Shown here: positions 23,461 to 33,974 of the stretch, piece by piece
How the letters are laid out: every line of letters starts with the position of its first letter
Position numbering within the stretch: the first letter of the stretch is position 1
DNA from: JAGOMW01 sp043771825
Lineage (GTDB): Bacteria; Patescibacteriota; Gracilibacteria; BD1-5; UBA2023
Length of the DNA stretch: 64,000 bases
Assembly: GCA_043771825.1 (NCBI GenBank)
Contig: JAYVGV010000034.1
Location: 18,683 to 82,682 of the forward strand
Reading direction: 5' to 3'
Made by a program: the position numbers and the translations under genes
The notes under the pieces: generated by a model
Database searches by the model: none
What the model saw: only the letters and a program-made list of their open reading frames with translations
What the model was told of the DNA's origin: nothing

Positions 23461-24395
23461 TATGATTGAATTTTAAGAATATAAGGAAATGTGATTTTTT
23501 CTTCTACGACTCGGAGTTCCGTTTCAAATTTTCATCCGAGTGTCTGGAGATGTTCGATGACTCATTGTACCAGCTCTTCGGGACCAGAGGCTCAAGCAGT
23601 GACTCCTACAGATGATATTCAGTTCAGCCACTTTGGATCGATTTCTAGAGCGGTATCGATGAGATAGGCTCATTTTCAGAGATTTTCGGCGAGATCCCGG
23701 AGTTTATTGGAATTCGAACTTGATTTTGATCATACGACCAGGACGAGGTCACATTTTTTTGCGAGAGCTTTTACGGCATTTTGACGGTTGGTCGTTGCGT
23801 AGCAGATATCATCTGTTTTTGGCAGTACGATATCAGGTATGAGTACTTGGATATTTTCTATAAGTTTTTTGGTATCATCGACAGAAAGAGTCGTCTGAGT
23901 GAGGAGTGCGAATTTTCAGTGGGTATGGTTTAGAAGTTCTAGGTCCTCTTCTTTTTCGATGAGAGTGATATGATCAGCTCATTCATCGAGTATACCCAGA
24001 GCTTCTTGATGTCATTTTTTTCCGATATAGAGGATATGGTATCACTTTCCGATGAAGTCTTTCACTTCACGGTGTACCTTATCGACGAGTGGACAGGTCG
24101 CATCGATCCATCGTATATTTTTTGATCGAAGCTTTTTGAAATACGTAGGACCCGTTCCATGTGCAGAGATCACGATGAGTCATTCTTTCGGAATTTTTTC
24201 GATATTTGATTCAAAAATCACTCATTTCCGTTCGAACATTTGAATGACGAAAGTATTATGAATAATCTCGTGATTGACATATATTGTCTCATTTGGGTAA
24301 GTCATGATGACTTGCATGAGCATACCGACTGCCCGATGGACTCATGCACAGTACCCACGAGGAAATGCTGTATAGATACTCAAGGATCATCACAT
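23460..24395 (-). CDS. ispH: 4-hydroxy-3-methylbut-2-enyl diphosphate reductase
   Basis: A 311-aa IspH, the last enzyme of the MEP isoprenoid pathway, which makes IPP and DMAPP using a 4Fe-4S cluster. The three cluster cysteines are visible: Cys16 in 'FPRGYCAGVHRAV', one in 'WIDATCPLVDKVHREV' and one in 'TDDICYATTNRQ'. UGA supplies Gly18 of CAGV and many more glycines, so no fragment longer than 60 codons survives under the standard code. The ATG at 24395 is followed directly by two UGA codons (M-G-G). It overlaps the neighbouring ferredoxin gene's end by spacing only (1 nt) and era by 1 nt; the ferredoxin may supply electrons. Confidence 0.93.
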
Positions 24396-24396
24396 A

Positions 24397-24681
24397 TTAT
24401 GCAGAAATTATTTGTTCTTTTTTCATCTTATTTTTCCATTCGTTGACCTTTCTTCGGAGCATCTCGCTCGCCTTGATCGGGTTCATATAGATTTGTACAT
24501 CATTATCAAATACCACTGTAGGACCTTCTTTGCAGCGTCCCTGGCAGAGGCAATCTTCGATGATGAGCTCTTCTGGATAGCTATAAAAATCTCTATCTGC
24601 GACGAGACGCTTCTCGACAAAGCTCGAAAATCGCTCAGTACATGAGCGTCATTTGCAGATTTTGACGGTAAGTGGATTCAT
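24397..24681 (-). CDS. thioredoxin-like [2Fe-2S] ferredoxin
   Basis: A 94-aa protein with Cys9, Cys14, Cys44, Cys46 and Cys50. 'VKICKGRSC' and 'DCLCQGRCKEGPTVV' match the C-x4-C ... C-x(3-5)-C layout of the (2Fe-2S) ferredoxin / NuoE-like family. The Gly of CKG is UGA. It is the first gene of the ferredoxin-ispH-era run, which suggests it donates electrons to IspH (inference). Confidence 0.8.
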
Positions 24682-24788
24682 ACGATAGATTATAGAGATA
24701 GAGGAGGTAAGGGCAAGTTAAATTTGAAGAATCTTATAGCAACCCCCCCCCTTCATATCTGAAAAGGAGGTAACCATACGGAAAATAA

Positions 24789-24814
24789 AAAATCTCCCAT
24801 TCAAGGGAGATTTT
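24789..24814 (-). terminator. terminator of fusA
   Basis: Stem AAAATCTCCC/GGGAGATTTT with a 6-nt loop; on the minus strand it is followed by TTTTTTATTTT. It lies 40 nt after the fusA stop and separates fusA from the ferredoxin operon. Next to it, 24743-24751 is a run of nine Cs and 24764-24772 reads AAAGGAGGT. Confidence 0.75.
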
Positions 24815-24854
24815 ACTATTCTTAAAGTTTAGCTGTTAACCTTACCCCTTACTT

Positions 24855-26999
24855 CTATTCCTCCTCATCCTCTTCGAATTTCACTCCACGTTCAGCGCGG
24901 ATTTTCTCAGTGATATTGTTCGGAACATGAGCATAGTGAGCGAATTCCATAGTGTAAGTCGCTCGTCACTGAGATGATGATCGGAGATCTGTCGAGTATC
25001 CGAACATTTCAGAGAGTGGGACATGAGCACGGATGATCTTCGCCATACCACGCTCCGTCATCTCGATGATCTGACCACGCTTCGAGTTTAGGTTTCCGAG
25101 GACATCACCCATATATTCTTCTGGAGTGTTGACTTCGACGAACATGATCGGTTCGAGAAGGACTGGACGAGCCTTGCGAGCTGCCTGACGGAATGCCTTG
25201 ATCGCAGCCATACGAAATGCGAGCTCATTCGAGTCGACATCATGGTATGATCCAAATGTGAGAGTTGCCTTCACATCGACGATCGGATACCCAGCGATGA
25301 TACCACGAGTATAGGCAGCGATAAGACCTTTTTCCACTGCAGGGATGAATTCACGTGGGACGACTCATCCGACGATCTTGTTCACGAATACAGTCTCTGT
25401 CGAGAGTCCTTCTGGATCTGCGGCACGCATCTCTGGAGTGATCGGCTCGAATGTGATAGTGACATCACCGAATTGTCCACGTCCTCCTGATTGTTTCTTG
25501 TGGACTCCTCGTTCATCCGTGACAGTTTGATTGATCGTCTCACGGTAGGCTACCTGTGGAGCCCCGACATTCGCTTCTACCTTGAATTCGCGTTTCATAC
25601 GATCGACGAGGATCTCGAGGTGGAGCTCTCCCATGCCTGCCATGATCGTCTGCCCTGTCTCAGGGTTCGATGATACACGAAATGAGGGATCTTCTTCAGC
25701 GAGCTTATTGAGTGCCATACCCATACGTTCTTGGTCAGCCTTCGTCTTTGGTTCTACAGAGATAGATATCACAGGTTCAGGGAATATCATACGTTCGAGG
25801 ACGATCGGGTGATTCTCATCGCAGAGGGTATCTCCCGTCTTCGTATCCTTGAGACCGATGACGGCACCGATATTTCCTGCAGGGATTTCTTCGATTTCTG
25901 TACGATTGTTCGCATGCATCTGGAGGAGACGTCCGATACGCTCTCGCTCTCCTGATACGGAATTGAGTACATATGATCCTGACTTCAGAGTACCAGCATA
26001 CACACGGACGAACGTGATACGTCCGACGAATGGATCGGTCATGATCTTGAACGCGATCGCACCGAGAGACTCAGTAGGGTCTTGCTTCAGAGTGATAGAT
26101 ATCTCAGCATCATCTGGATCTGTGCCCGTGATCGTACCGTCTTTCACATCGAGCGGTGAAGGGAGGAGATCGACGACTGCATCAAGGACGAGCTGGACTC
26201 ACTTGTTCATGAGGGCAGATCCACACATGAGTGGGTAGACTGTATCCGAGATGACTCATTTGCGAAGACCTTGCTTGATCTCTGCTTCTGTGAGAGTCCC
26301 TGCCTCGAAGAACTTGTTCATGAGCTCATCATCTTGCTCAGCTGCTTTCTCGACGAGCTTCGCATGCCACTCTTCAGCAATAGCCTTCATATCTTCAGGG
26401 ATCTCGAATTCGACGACGACTTCACCCATTTTTCCATCGAACTTATACGCCTTCATGTTGATAAGGTTGATGATTCCAGAGAAGTCATTCTCTTGACCGA
26501 TAGGAAGCTGAATCGGGATGACCTTGTTTCCTGCAAGACGCTTGATGATAGACTCATATGTCATCATGAAGTCACCTCCCGTCTTATCCATCTTATTTGC
26601 AAAAGCGATACGAGGTACTCCGTACTTATCTGCCTGTTTCCATACGGTCTCAGACTGAGGTTCTACTCCCTGTGAAGCATCGAATACCGCTACCGCTCCA
26701 TCGAGAACTCGCATAGAGCGCTCAACTTCGATCGTGAAGTCCACGTGTCCTGGAGTATCGATGAGATTGAGCTGGACTCATTTCCATGTAGTAGTAGTAG
26801 CTGCTGAAGTGATCGTGATACCACGTTCCTTCTCTTGCTCCATCCAGTCCATAGTCGCACCCCCATCGTGTACTTCACCGATTTTATGGTTGATACCTGT
26901 ATAAAAGAGGACGCGCTCGGAGGTAGTAGTTTTTCCTGCATCGATATGGGCACAGATACCGAAGTTTCGGATATTTTTGAGATCCTTAGAGATAGCCAT
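24855..26999 (-). CDS. fusA: elongation factor G
   Basis: A 714-aa EF-G that drives ribosomal translocation. G1 is AHIDAGKT (17-24), with RGITI, DTPGHVD and NKMDK, and the C terminus ends at TAG. Under the standard code it is four pieces; five UGA codons join them, in 'TTTTWKGVQLNLIDTPGHVD', 'LRKGVISD', 'MNKGVQLV', 'KIVGGVVP' and 'SSQGRATYTMEF'. The last is highly conserved across EF-G. UGA makes up only a small fraction of its glycines. It is transcribed alone. Confidence 0.97.
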
Positions 27000-27042
27000 A
27001 AAGTAGTAATTAGAAATTAGATTTTAGGAGGATAGGAGGATT

Positions 27043-27072
27043 CTGTCATTGCGAGCAAGTGAAGCAATCCAG
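27043..27072. repeat. dispersed repeat, copy 1 (short form)
   Basis: Begins CTGTCATTGCGAG and ends AAGCAATCCAG, with a copy at 42355-42391 that is 7 nt longer in the middle. It lies in the fusA upstream region. Short intergenic repeats of this kind are widespread in bacterial genomes. Confidence 0.7.
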
Positions 27073-27174
27073 TATTTCTGAAATGTAAAAATTCTCCCAA
27101 ATTCGCGAGAATAATATAGAAAAAGGGGCGAATGTCAAAAGGAGTTTTGGAGGAGGGAAAGTAAGAAGTTTTTG

Positions 27175-27201
27175 TTGACTTATGCCCCCCCGCAATATAC
27201 T
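27175..27201 (+). promoter_or_regulatory. promoter of the 141-aa membrane protein gene
   Basis: TTGACT (27175-27180), a 15-bp spacer containing a run of seven Cs, then TATACT (27196-27201). The C-run sits between the -35 and -10 boxes, so a change in its length would alter promoter spacing. Confidence 0.55.
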
Positions 27202-27236
27202 CAAAGAGTCTTATTATTTTTTTACTCTTTTGTTTT

Positions 27237-27662
27237 ATGGAACTTTGAAACCCTATAATCGCTACCATTACTGGAAAACCAGCATCCTATACTCCATTTA
27301 CTTGAGCTGTAGCATCTTTATTTTGACACAGTACATTATCACTTTATTCTGATAGAATCATCGGAAAATCAAAAAAAATTATTAGCGGAAATGAGGTGAT
27401 TATTAACCTTCAAAAGGTTGACTCAGTAGAGGTTGCCACAAAATGAAATGCACTATGGCTCATTCTTGGGATTTTTACTCTATGAATATTTGGATTAGGG
27501 ATTATATTTCTTTTAGTATACTTTCTCGTAAGGGAAAGATTTCTTATTATGGTGAGTGGAAATAATGTTCAAGCAATTGCCATAAGATGAAAGGATGATC
27601 TTCCACAGTTTCAAGATTTTATGGAAAAAGTCATAGAAACACAGAAAACTCAATTGAAATAA
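27237..27662 (+). CDS. two-helix membrane protein, possible PH-like domain
   Basis: A 141-aa protein found only with UGA as Gly (six codons, three in the first 35). The N-terminal half is beta-rich (SLYSDRIIGKSKKIISGNEV). A membrane hairpin follows at about residues 78-103 (WLILGIFTLGIFGLGIIFLL), then a short strand-helix tail. The arrangement resembles small bacterial PH-domain membrane proteins. It has its own promoter and a perfect terminator directly after the stop. Confidence 0.65.
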
Positions 27663-27664
27663 AA

Positions 27665-27696
27665 AAATAATCCCAATTTTGGGATTATTTTTTTAT
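27665..27696 (+). terminator. Rho-independent terminator
   Basis: AAATAATCCCA/TGGGATTATTT stem followed by seven Ts, 2 nt after the stop of the 141-aa gene. Confidence 0.85.
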
Positions 27697-27780
27697 CCTC
27701 TCAAATATCTCCTCCTTCACTCCCTCACCGACTTCACCGATGATTCCCACATGCCGGTCGATCTCTGCTTCGAGAAACAA
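27685..27780 (-). pseudogene. duplicated 3' end of the sufD-like gene
   Basis: Thirty-two codons read 'FLEAEIDRHVGIIGEVGEG' and 'VKEEIFERIKK', nearly the same as the last 31 residues of the sufD-like gene at 29060. No start or upstream coding part remains. At DNA level the similarity runs 27694-27780 against 29072-29158. The two copies are direct repeats flanking the ATPase gene. Confidence 0.75.
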
Positions 27781-27815
27781 TATATATAACTTTCATTTAC
27801 TCTATTGAGCAAAAG

Positions 27816-28970
27816 TTATAACTTTCATTCATCTCATCATGCTGTGAGATACTGACTAAAGTTCTCTCTCGAAATTATAGAAATCTCCCGTATCGGTGCA
27901 TTTGCTGAAAGAGTGAGCACTTTTTTCTCTGATTTCCACTTCATATCGTATCCTGTGATCTTCCCATCTTTCTCTACGATCAGATCGATCTCTTCCCCTG
28001 TATACGCTCGATAGAATGCGATATTTTCATGTGTATTATTCGTAAGGATGCTTTTGTATTTCTCCGCTATATAGAAATTTTCGAAAAGAGCTCACTTATC
28101 TGGACGGAGTTCGAGAGACTCGAAGTTATTGATCAGTGCATTTCTCACTCCTGTATCCCAGAAGTAGATTTTTCGCATTTTCTTGATACTTTTTCTCTTA
28201 TTATCCGCATAGGGCGAGAGTCGAAATATGATAAACGCCTTCTCGAGTATATCGACATAGTTCTCGATAGTCTGTATGCTAATGCTAAAATCCTTGGCTA
28301 TACTCGCATATGAGACCTCTTGTCCGATCTGATAGGCGAGGACCTTAAGGAGTTTCATGAGAGTATCGGATTTCTGTATACCAGAAAAGGTGAGTACATC
28401 CTTCAGTGTATAGTCACTCGCTATCCGGGCTATAGCATCACGAGGAGTTTCTCATGCTGATGGAGAGAGGGCTTCTGGGTACGATCCATAGAGGATACGC
28501 TCTTCGAGAGAGTATTTCTCGATCATCTGAGCCCCAAAGTGCAAGGAGAGCTCACTATAGAGAAATGGAAAAAGCATAAAGTCTCTATGTCTCCCCGTAA
28601 GTGGCTCGATGACACGACTCTGGAGGTCGAAGCTCGAAGATCCTGTAGCGATGATCTGGATATTCGGATAGGCATCATGGAGGATCTTCAGTGCACGGCC
28701 GATATTTTCCACGATTTGCGCTTCATCGAATATGATGAAGTCGGCGTCTCCGAGCATCATCATGATGCGAGGGAGATCACAGGAAGCGAGAATTTCGCGT
28801 ACTTGGGATTGTTCGCACTGGAAGTAGCGTCACTTCGGGTATTTCTCGAGAAATGATCGAACAAAAGTCGTCTTTCCTACTTGTCGTGGTCCGTAGAGGA
28901 TGAGGATTTTCCCACTTCAAAATGCAGACTCAAATGCAGAAGTAATCGATCGGTGAATATAGGATTTCAT
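27816..28970 (-). CDS. DUF4143-type AAA ATPase
   Basis: A 384-aa protein of the AAA_14/DUF4143 type: Walker A 'GPRQVGKTT' (27-35), Walker B 'ADFIIFDEAQ', sensor 'IIATGSSSFDL', then a winged-helix region and a C-terminal nuclease-like DUF4143 domain ('YRAYTGEEIDLIVEKDGK'). Such proteins are common in accessory DNA and their role is unclear. UGA supplies several glycines, including the last residues before TAA (TAGGDEGKL). The gene lies between two copies of the sufD 3' end, which suggests insertion there. Confidence 0.88.
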
Positions 28971-29059
28971 ATGAGTGTAGTAAGGTGTTTCTATTTTACT
29001 TTTTCTTGAGAAAAACACAACTTTATTTCACTTTTTCACAAGAAAAACTAAAGTGTATC

Positions 29060-29680
29060 TTAGTTTTTCACTATCCTCTCCAGTATTTCCTCCTTCACTC
29101 CCTCGCCCACTTCACCGATGATGCTCACGTGTCGATCGATCTCAGCTTCGAGGAGCATCCCTTCAGCCGTAGAGACATCGATCCCGTGGGATTGGAGATA
29201 AAAAAGTGAGTCACCTGATATTCGGTGTATCCGACAGGAGTGTCCACCTTCGATAGAGTCCGTCGCGACTTCGAGCACGGGTCGACCCTTCACTCGGGCA
29301 TTCGTCCCGAGAAGGATATTGGTCTGATCGATACGGAGCTTCACACGCTTGCATCACATAGCTACCTTCCCGACACCATCGAGTTCGATCGTAGAGCGAT
29401 CCGTAGCAAGTCAGAGGATCTGGAGTGAAGCATCCGTATCAGAACCTTCGATAAAAACGGACATTTCAAGAACCATATTTGCTCATGTTGCGATACCAGC
29501 TCCTTGAAAGACAGCTCACTCTTCGATGATAAATCTCCGCTCATACTTTCCATCTCGACTGGGAAAAATGAGATACTTCAGACACTCTCACTTCCTGATT
29601 CGTATCTCATGAAACGCTTCTTCACCTCGATCAAGAATCGGGTCGTTCTCTATGAAAATTTTAGGATTATTATACGTCAT
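29060..29680 (-). CDS. short SufB/SufD-family Fe-S assembly protein
   Basis: A 206-aa protein with the SufBD core: 'ARVKGRPVLEVATDSIEGG', then 'HSCRIHRISGDSLFYLQSHG'. SufB and SufD form the scaffold on which Fe-S clusters are built with SufC. It is half the usual length (about 400 aa) and lacks the N-terminal domain. It lies far from sufB and sufC at 40913-43185. The frame is open upstream to 29827, but ATG 29680 fits best. It could be a minimal SufD partner. Confidence 0.8.
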
Positions 29681-29860
29681 ATGCCGAAGTATAGAGAGAG
29701 TGCATAAAATAACAAATAGAATTGTTTGGAAATTCGAGAGAAATTTGATATGATAAGAGAAGTGCATAGTGCGTAGTATAAGCGCGGACAATTGTGTCAT
29801 AATGTAAAAGAATTCTGCCGTATGCACTCTATCTCTGCGCTTTTATCAAATTTATAAACC

Positions 29861-32281
29861 TTGCCCACTAAAAATCACATCATCACCTACGAAGTCTCTG
29901 TCGATCGAGCCAATGAAAAAGGCGTTTTTGTGGCTCGTGAGATGCTCTCAACATTGCATCATGCCGTCGAACATATACGACCTTGGTACAAGTTTTGGGT
30001 CCCGAAGACTATACCCGTTTTTCGATTCGAGATCATCGCATCACTCGGGCAGATTCGGTTCTTTCTATCGACACATGCGGAGTATGCATCATTCCTGACG
30101 GGGCAGATCTACGCACACTATAGCGATATAGAACTCCATGAGTGCATTCCTCTCCTCCCAAGAGATACATCATACCGATGTCGAGATATCGGACTTGCCC
30201 ATCACTCTCTCGATACGATCAAGCTTTATGTGAACCTCAAAGATCGCACAGAAAAAGATTCTGTCGACCCTCTTTCTGGACTGACTAGCGCACTCTCGAA
30301 GATACCGAAAGAAGAGACCTGATGATTCATCTTCGACTTCTCGCCCATACATGATCACATATGGCGATGAGAGGAGAAACATGGAATATGGAAAAGTCAT
30401 ATGATTCCTGACTTCATGAGACTCTATGTGCTTCACTTTTGGTCATGGATTGGCTGGCTATTTTTACCGATTTCTCTTTCTCTGAAGCTTGTATCTTTCC
30501 TTGTGCCGAAAGGGGAAAGTACAGGAGAAGTCCACGCATATGAAAAAAAAGAAGGAAAAGAAAAAATAGAAACAAAACTCGAATGATATGGATACAGTGT
30601 GAAAATGCGCGTGATAAAAAATGCTCGCGATACTATCTCTGATGATCTCATCCTCAAAGAACTCGCAGGAAGTATGCATATTTTCGCGAATCCAAACGGC
30701 AATCACTTCATCATGAAGAAATCTCACCTCATCCACGCTCTCCCTCTTCCTCGAAGTCTCCCGAAGTCTGCTATGATCCTCTCTGTCACAGAGCTCGCAG
30801 GGATCATCCACCTTCCGACTCTCTATGTGAAGACTCCCGGGATACACTGGGTGACGACACGCAAATTCGAACCCCCACATGACCTCCCAGATATAGAGAG
30901 TCCGAATACTCCTATCGGAATGGCGAACTATAGATGACAACTAGAAGGATTCTGAATCAAGCCCATCGATCGAGCACGTCATATCTATATCATAGGAAAG
31001 ACCGGTATGGGAAAGTCGACTCTCCTCGAAAATATGATATATAGTGATATACTCAATGGTCGGTGAGTCGCTGTGATCGACCCTCATGGTGACCTCGTCG
31101 AGACGATACTACGAAATATCCCAAAATCTCGAACGAATGATATCGTCCTTTTTGATCCTGCAGATCAAGAGTATCCTATAGGATTTAATATGCTCGATAA
31201 TCCTCACCCCGAGCTTCGTCCGATCGTAGCAGGAGGACTCGTATCGATATTTAAGAAGATGTTCGCCGAGAGCTGGTGACCACGTCTCGAATATATACTC
31301 CGCAACACTATACTCACACTCCTTCTTATCCCTGAGACGACACTTATATCTATACCGCTTATGCTTACGCATGAAGCCTATAGACGCAAAGTCGTATCAA
31401 AGATCGATGATCCTATCCTTATCCAGTTCTGGAACGAAGAATTTGCGAAGATGACTCCAAGCATGCAGAGTGAAGCGATAAACCCGATCCTCAATAAAGT
31501 CGGGCAATTTCTCTCTTCACCCATCCTTCGCAATATTCTTGGCCAACCAAAAAATCCATTTACCCTCAGGTGGATCATGGACAATAGTAAGATATTCCTC
31601 GTGAATCTCTCGAAATGAAGAATCGGAGAAGATGCCAGTGCTCTCCTCGGTGCAATGATGGTGACGAAGTTCCAGATCGAAGCGATGACTCGTGCAGATA
31701 TACCAGAAGCTGATCGTGTAGATTTCGGACTCTACGTGGATGAGTTCCAGAATTTCGCGACGGACTCTTTCGCGACGATACTATCGGAAGCGAGAAAATA
31801 TAAACTCTCTCTTACTATGGCGAATCAGTATATTGCCCAGATGGCTGAGGCTGTGCAGTGAGCAGTATTCGGGAATGTCGGATCACTCGTATCATTCCAG
31901 GTCGGCTACCATGACGCGCTCATACTCGCAGAGGTATGCGGAGGAGAAGATGTCATCACTCCTCAGGATCTCATGAACCTCAGAAAGTACGATATATATA
32001 CGAAGCTCCTCATCGATGGTATGCCTTCCCCTGTATTCTCAGCGACTACATATGCTCCACTCCATGAGCGTATGGAAGTATCTCCTCAGCAGACTCGAGA
32101 TGTCCTTCTGAAGGTATCTCGAGAGAAATATACCAAGAAAAAAGAATTTGTAGAAAAGAAGATATTCGAGAATATCAATAAAATCCGTGAAGAAGAAAAG
32201 AAATTCCGAGAAGAGAAAGAAGCCTATAAAGAAAAGAAGATGGAAGAAAAGAAGCAGAAGAGAGAAGGCGAAGAGAGGTAG
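29861..32281 (+). CDS. VirD4/TraD-like coupling ATPase, copy 1
   Basis: An 806-aa P-loop ATPase of the type IV secretion coupling group. Walker A is 'IGKTGMGKST' (378-387), Walker B region is 'GRGVAVIDPHGDL', and 'GLYVDEFQNFATDSFATIL' plus 'SEARKYKLSLTMANQY' carry the second acidic and helicase-like motifs. Two helices around residues 185-215 (WSWIGWLFLPISLSLKLVSF) probably anchor it. It ends in a highly charged Lys/Glu coiled coil. TTG at 29861 is the start because a TAA precedes it in frame. It likely pumps DNA or protein across the membrane together with the VirB2-like protein and second ATPase downstream. Confidence 0.85.
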
Positions 32282-32293
32282 GCAGCTATAATT

Positions 32294-32770
32294 TTAATCA
32301 TATCATTCATCACATCTTGAACATCACATCTTCTCTAAAACATTTTCTGTTCTTTGAGGAGTAGTTCTCAAAATCACCTGAACTATTTGTTCACCCCTTC
32401 TACTACACACAATCTCTTCGCCTATTTGAGCTATAGTTCCTGAACATGTAGAGCAGGATGCATAGTCCATTCGTGTATCTCTTTCAAAATAAACAGGTTT
32501 TCAGGGTGGAAATTCAGCAATTCATGGTGGTTGTTTTTCAGAAGTTACGAGACGGCTGAATGTGTTTCAATGTCATGTAGTACTACCGTAGCCCAAAAAT
32601 GGCCTTACACTATGAGGTGTTCTTCACAGAAGGGTATGTTCAAAGGATCAATCTGGTTTTAGGAATGTAGTGATTGAAATAGCCTCCATGGAGGTATGTG
32701 TATTTATAGAATCCGCAGTTTGAGTAACCCCAGCTAGAAGATCTGCAGTTTGAGTATCCAGGCGTTTCAT
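32294..32770 (-). CDS. zinc-ribbon protein, unknown
   Basis: A 158-aa protein transcribed against the secretion genes. Cys106/Cys109 (CSTC), Cys122, and Cys150/Cys153 (CSRC) could bind zinc. The N-terminal half is polar and contains 'RPFLGYGSTTGHG'. Seven or more UGA-Gly codons hide it from the standard code. It has its own well-formed promoter at 32864-32837. No family recognised; the ribbon suggests nucleic-acid or protein binding, perhaps a regulator of the divergent operon. Confidence 0.65.
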
Positions 32771-32836
32771 ACGAATAAATATTATATAAGAATTTCCTAA
32801 GATTACTTTTCAATCTAGGAAATTGAAGACAGGTGT

Positions 32837-32864
32837 ATAATAGGCTAATCATATGTTTTGTCAA
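32837..32864 (-). promoter_or_regulatory. promoter of the zinc-ribbon gene
   Basis: On the minus strand, perfect TTGACA (32864-32859), a 16-bp spacer, then TATTAT (32842-32837). Confidence 0.7.
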
Positions 32865-32906
32865 ATTTATTCTTTTAGGTCTATTGCATATTATAGTATT
32901 CTTTCC

Positions 32907-32934
32907 TTGCGAATGATAATTTTCTCGCTATAAT
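32907..32934 (+). promoter_or_regulatory. promoter of the VirB2-like gene
   Basis: TTGCGA (32907-32912), a 16-bp spacer and consensus TATAAT (32929-32934). The leader is about 20 nt. It is divergent to the promoter at 32837-32864, 42 bp away. Confidence 0.75.
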
Positions 32935-32961
32935 CATTTTCATATTTCTAAATTCCTTCCT

Positions 32962-33924
32962 ATGCGCCGTATCCTTCTTATTATCACTCTCGTATTTGGA
33001 TGTTTCCTTTCAGTTCAAGGTATATTTGCAGTAAATGATGTCAATATCCGAGATACTTCCCAAGTGACGATCAGTGGAAATGCAGAGAATGATAAACTTG
33101 GGAGTTTCATAGGTCCAATAGTGAACTTCTTCTACTCGCCAGTAGCGAGTGGCGATGCGACGATACCCAATATTTTTCTCAATATTACCGGAGCGATCAA
33201 AAACTTCTTCATCACGATTGCTGCTATATTCCTTATCATTGGAGTACTGAAGCTTCTCTTCTCTGGAGGGGACGAAGAGGCACAAAAAAAATGGAAAAAC
33301 AACATCATATGGGTTTCTGTCTGAGTTTTTGTGATGCAAATATCCTACTCTGTATGGAGCACGCTCTATCTCAAAAGTGGAACGAATTCATTCGATATTG
33401 ATGGTCGTCTCGCATGGACATTCTGGATCAATATATTCGAACCAATAGTCAATATTATGCTCCTTTTGGCTTCTTTTGGCTTCATCGCTATGGCAGTATA
33501 CTCTTTCTATACGATCATCACAGGAGGGGGGGATGAAGAAAAGCTCAAAAAGTGAAAAAATATCATCATTTATGCAGCAATCGGATTCATCCTCATCCGT
33601 ATACCGGAAGTCCTCATCACTGCTCTCTATGGAGAACCATCAGCTGCTTGTAAAAATAATATCTGGATCGGTACATGTGAGATCGGTGCAAAAAACCTCG
33701 GCAATGGAATAAATATTTTCGGAAAAATACTCGCATATGTCAATGGTTTCCTCGCACTCTTTGCTGTAATAATGGTCATCTATGCAGGATGGCTGATATT
33801 TATCTCTGGGGGGGATGAGGAAAAGCTCAAAAAAGCAAAAAAAACTATGCTTTTTATCGCTCTTGGTATCATCCTTCTTGTAGGAAGTCAGGCAATATTT
33901 CGATTCTTCTTTCTTCAAGGATAA
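32962..33924 (+). CDS. triplicated VirB2/TrbC-like membrane protein
   Basis: A 320-aa protein with a signal-like N terminus (ILLIITLVFGCFLSVQGIFA). It contains three similar units of about 100 aa, each with two hydrophobic helices around a polar loop: 'LLFSGGDEEAQKKWKNNII', 'TGGGDEEKLKKGKNIII' and 'SGGDEEKLKKAKKTMLF'. The helix-GGDEE-KK-helix design is that of CPR VirB2/TrbC-like pilin subunits, here fused three times. It could form a multi-unit membrane ring or pilus base for the adjacent VirD4-like ATPases. Own promoter upstream; next gene starts after 50 nt with its own promoter. Confidence 0.75.
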
Positions 33925-33939
33925 AAAAAGTCCAAGTTT

Positions 33940-33968
33940 TTGCATTTTTCTGGCGTTTTTAGTATAAT
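33940..33968 (+). promoter_or_regulatory. promoter placed for a leaderless mRNA
   Basis: TTGCAT (33940-33945), a 17-bp spacer and consensus TATAAT (33963-33968). The start codon of the next gene is at 33975, where transcription should begin, so the mRNA would have little or no 5' leader. Confidence 0.7.
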
Positions 33969-33974
33969 AGTTGC

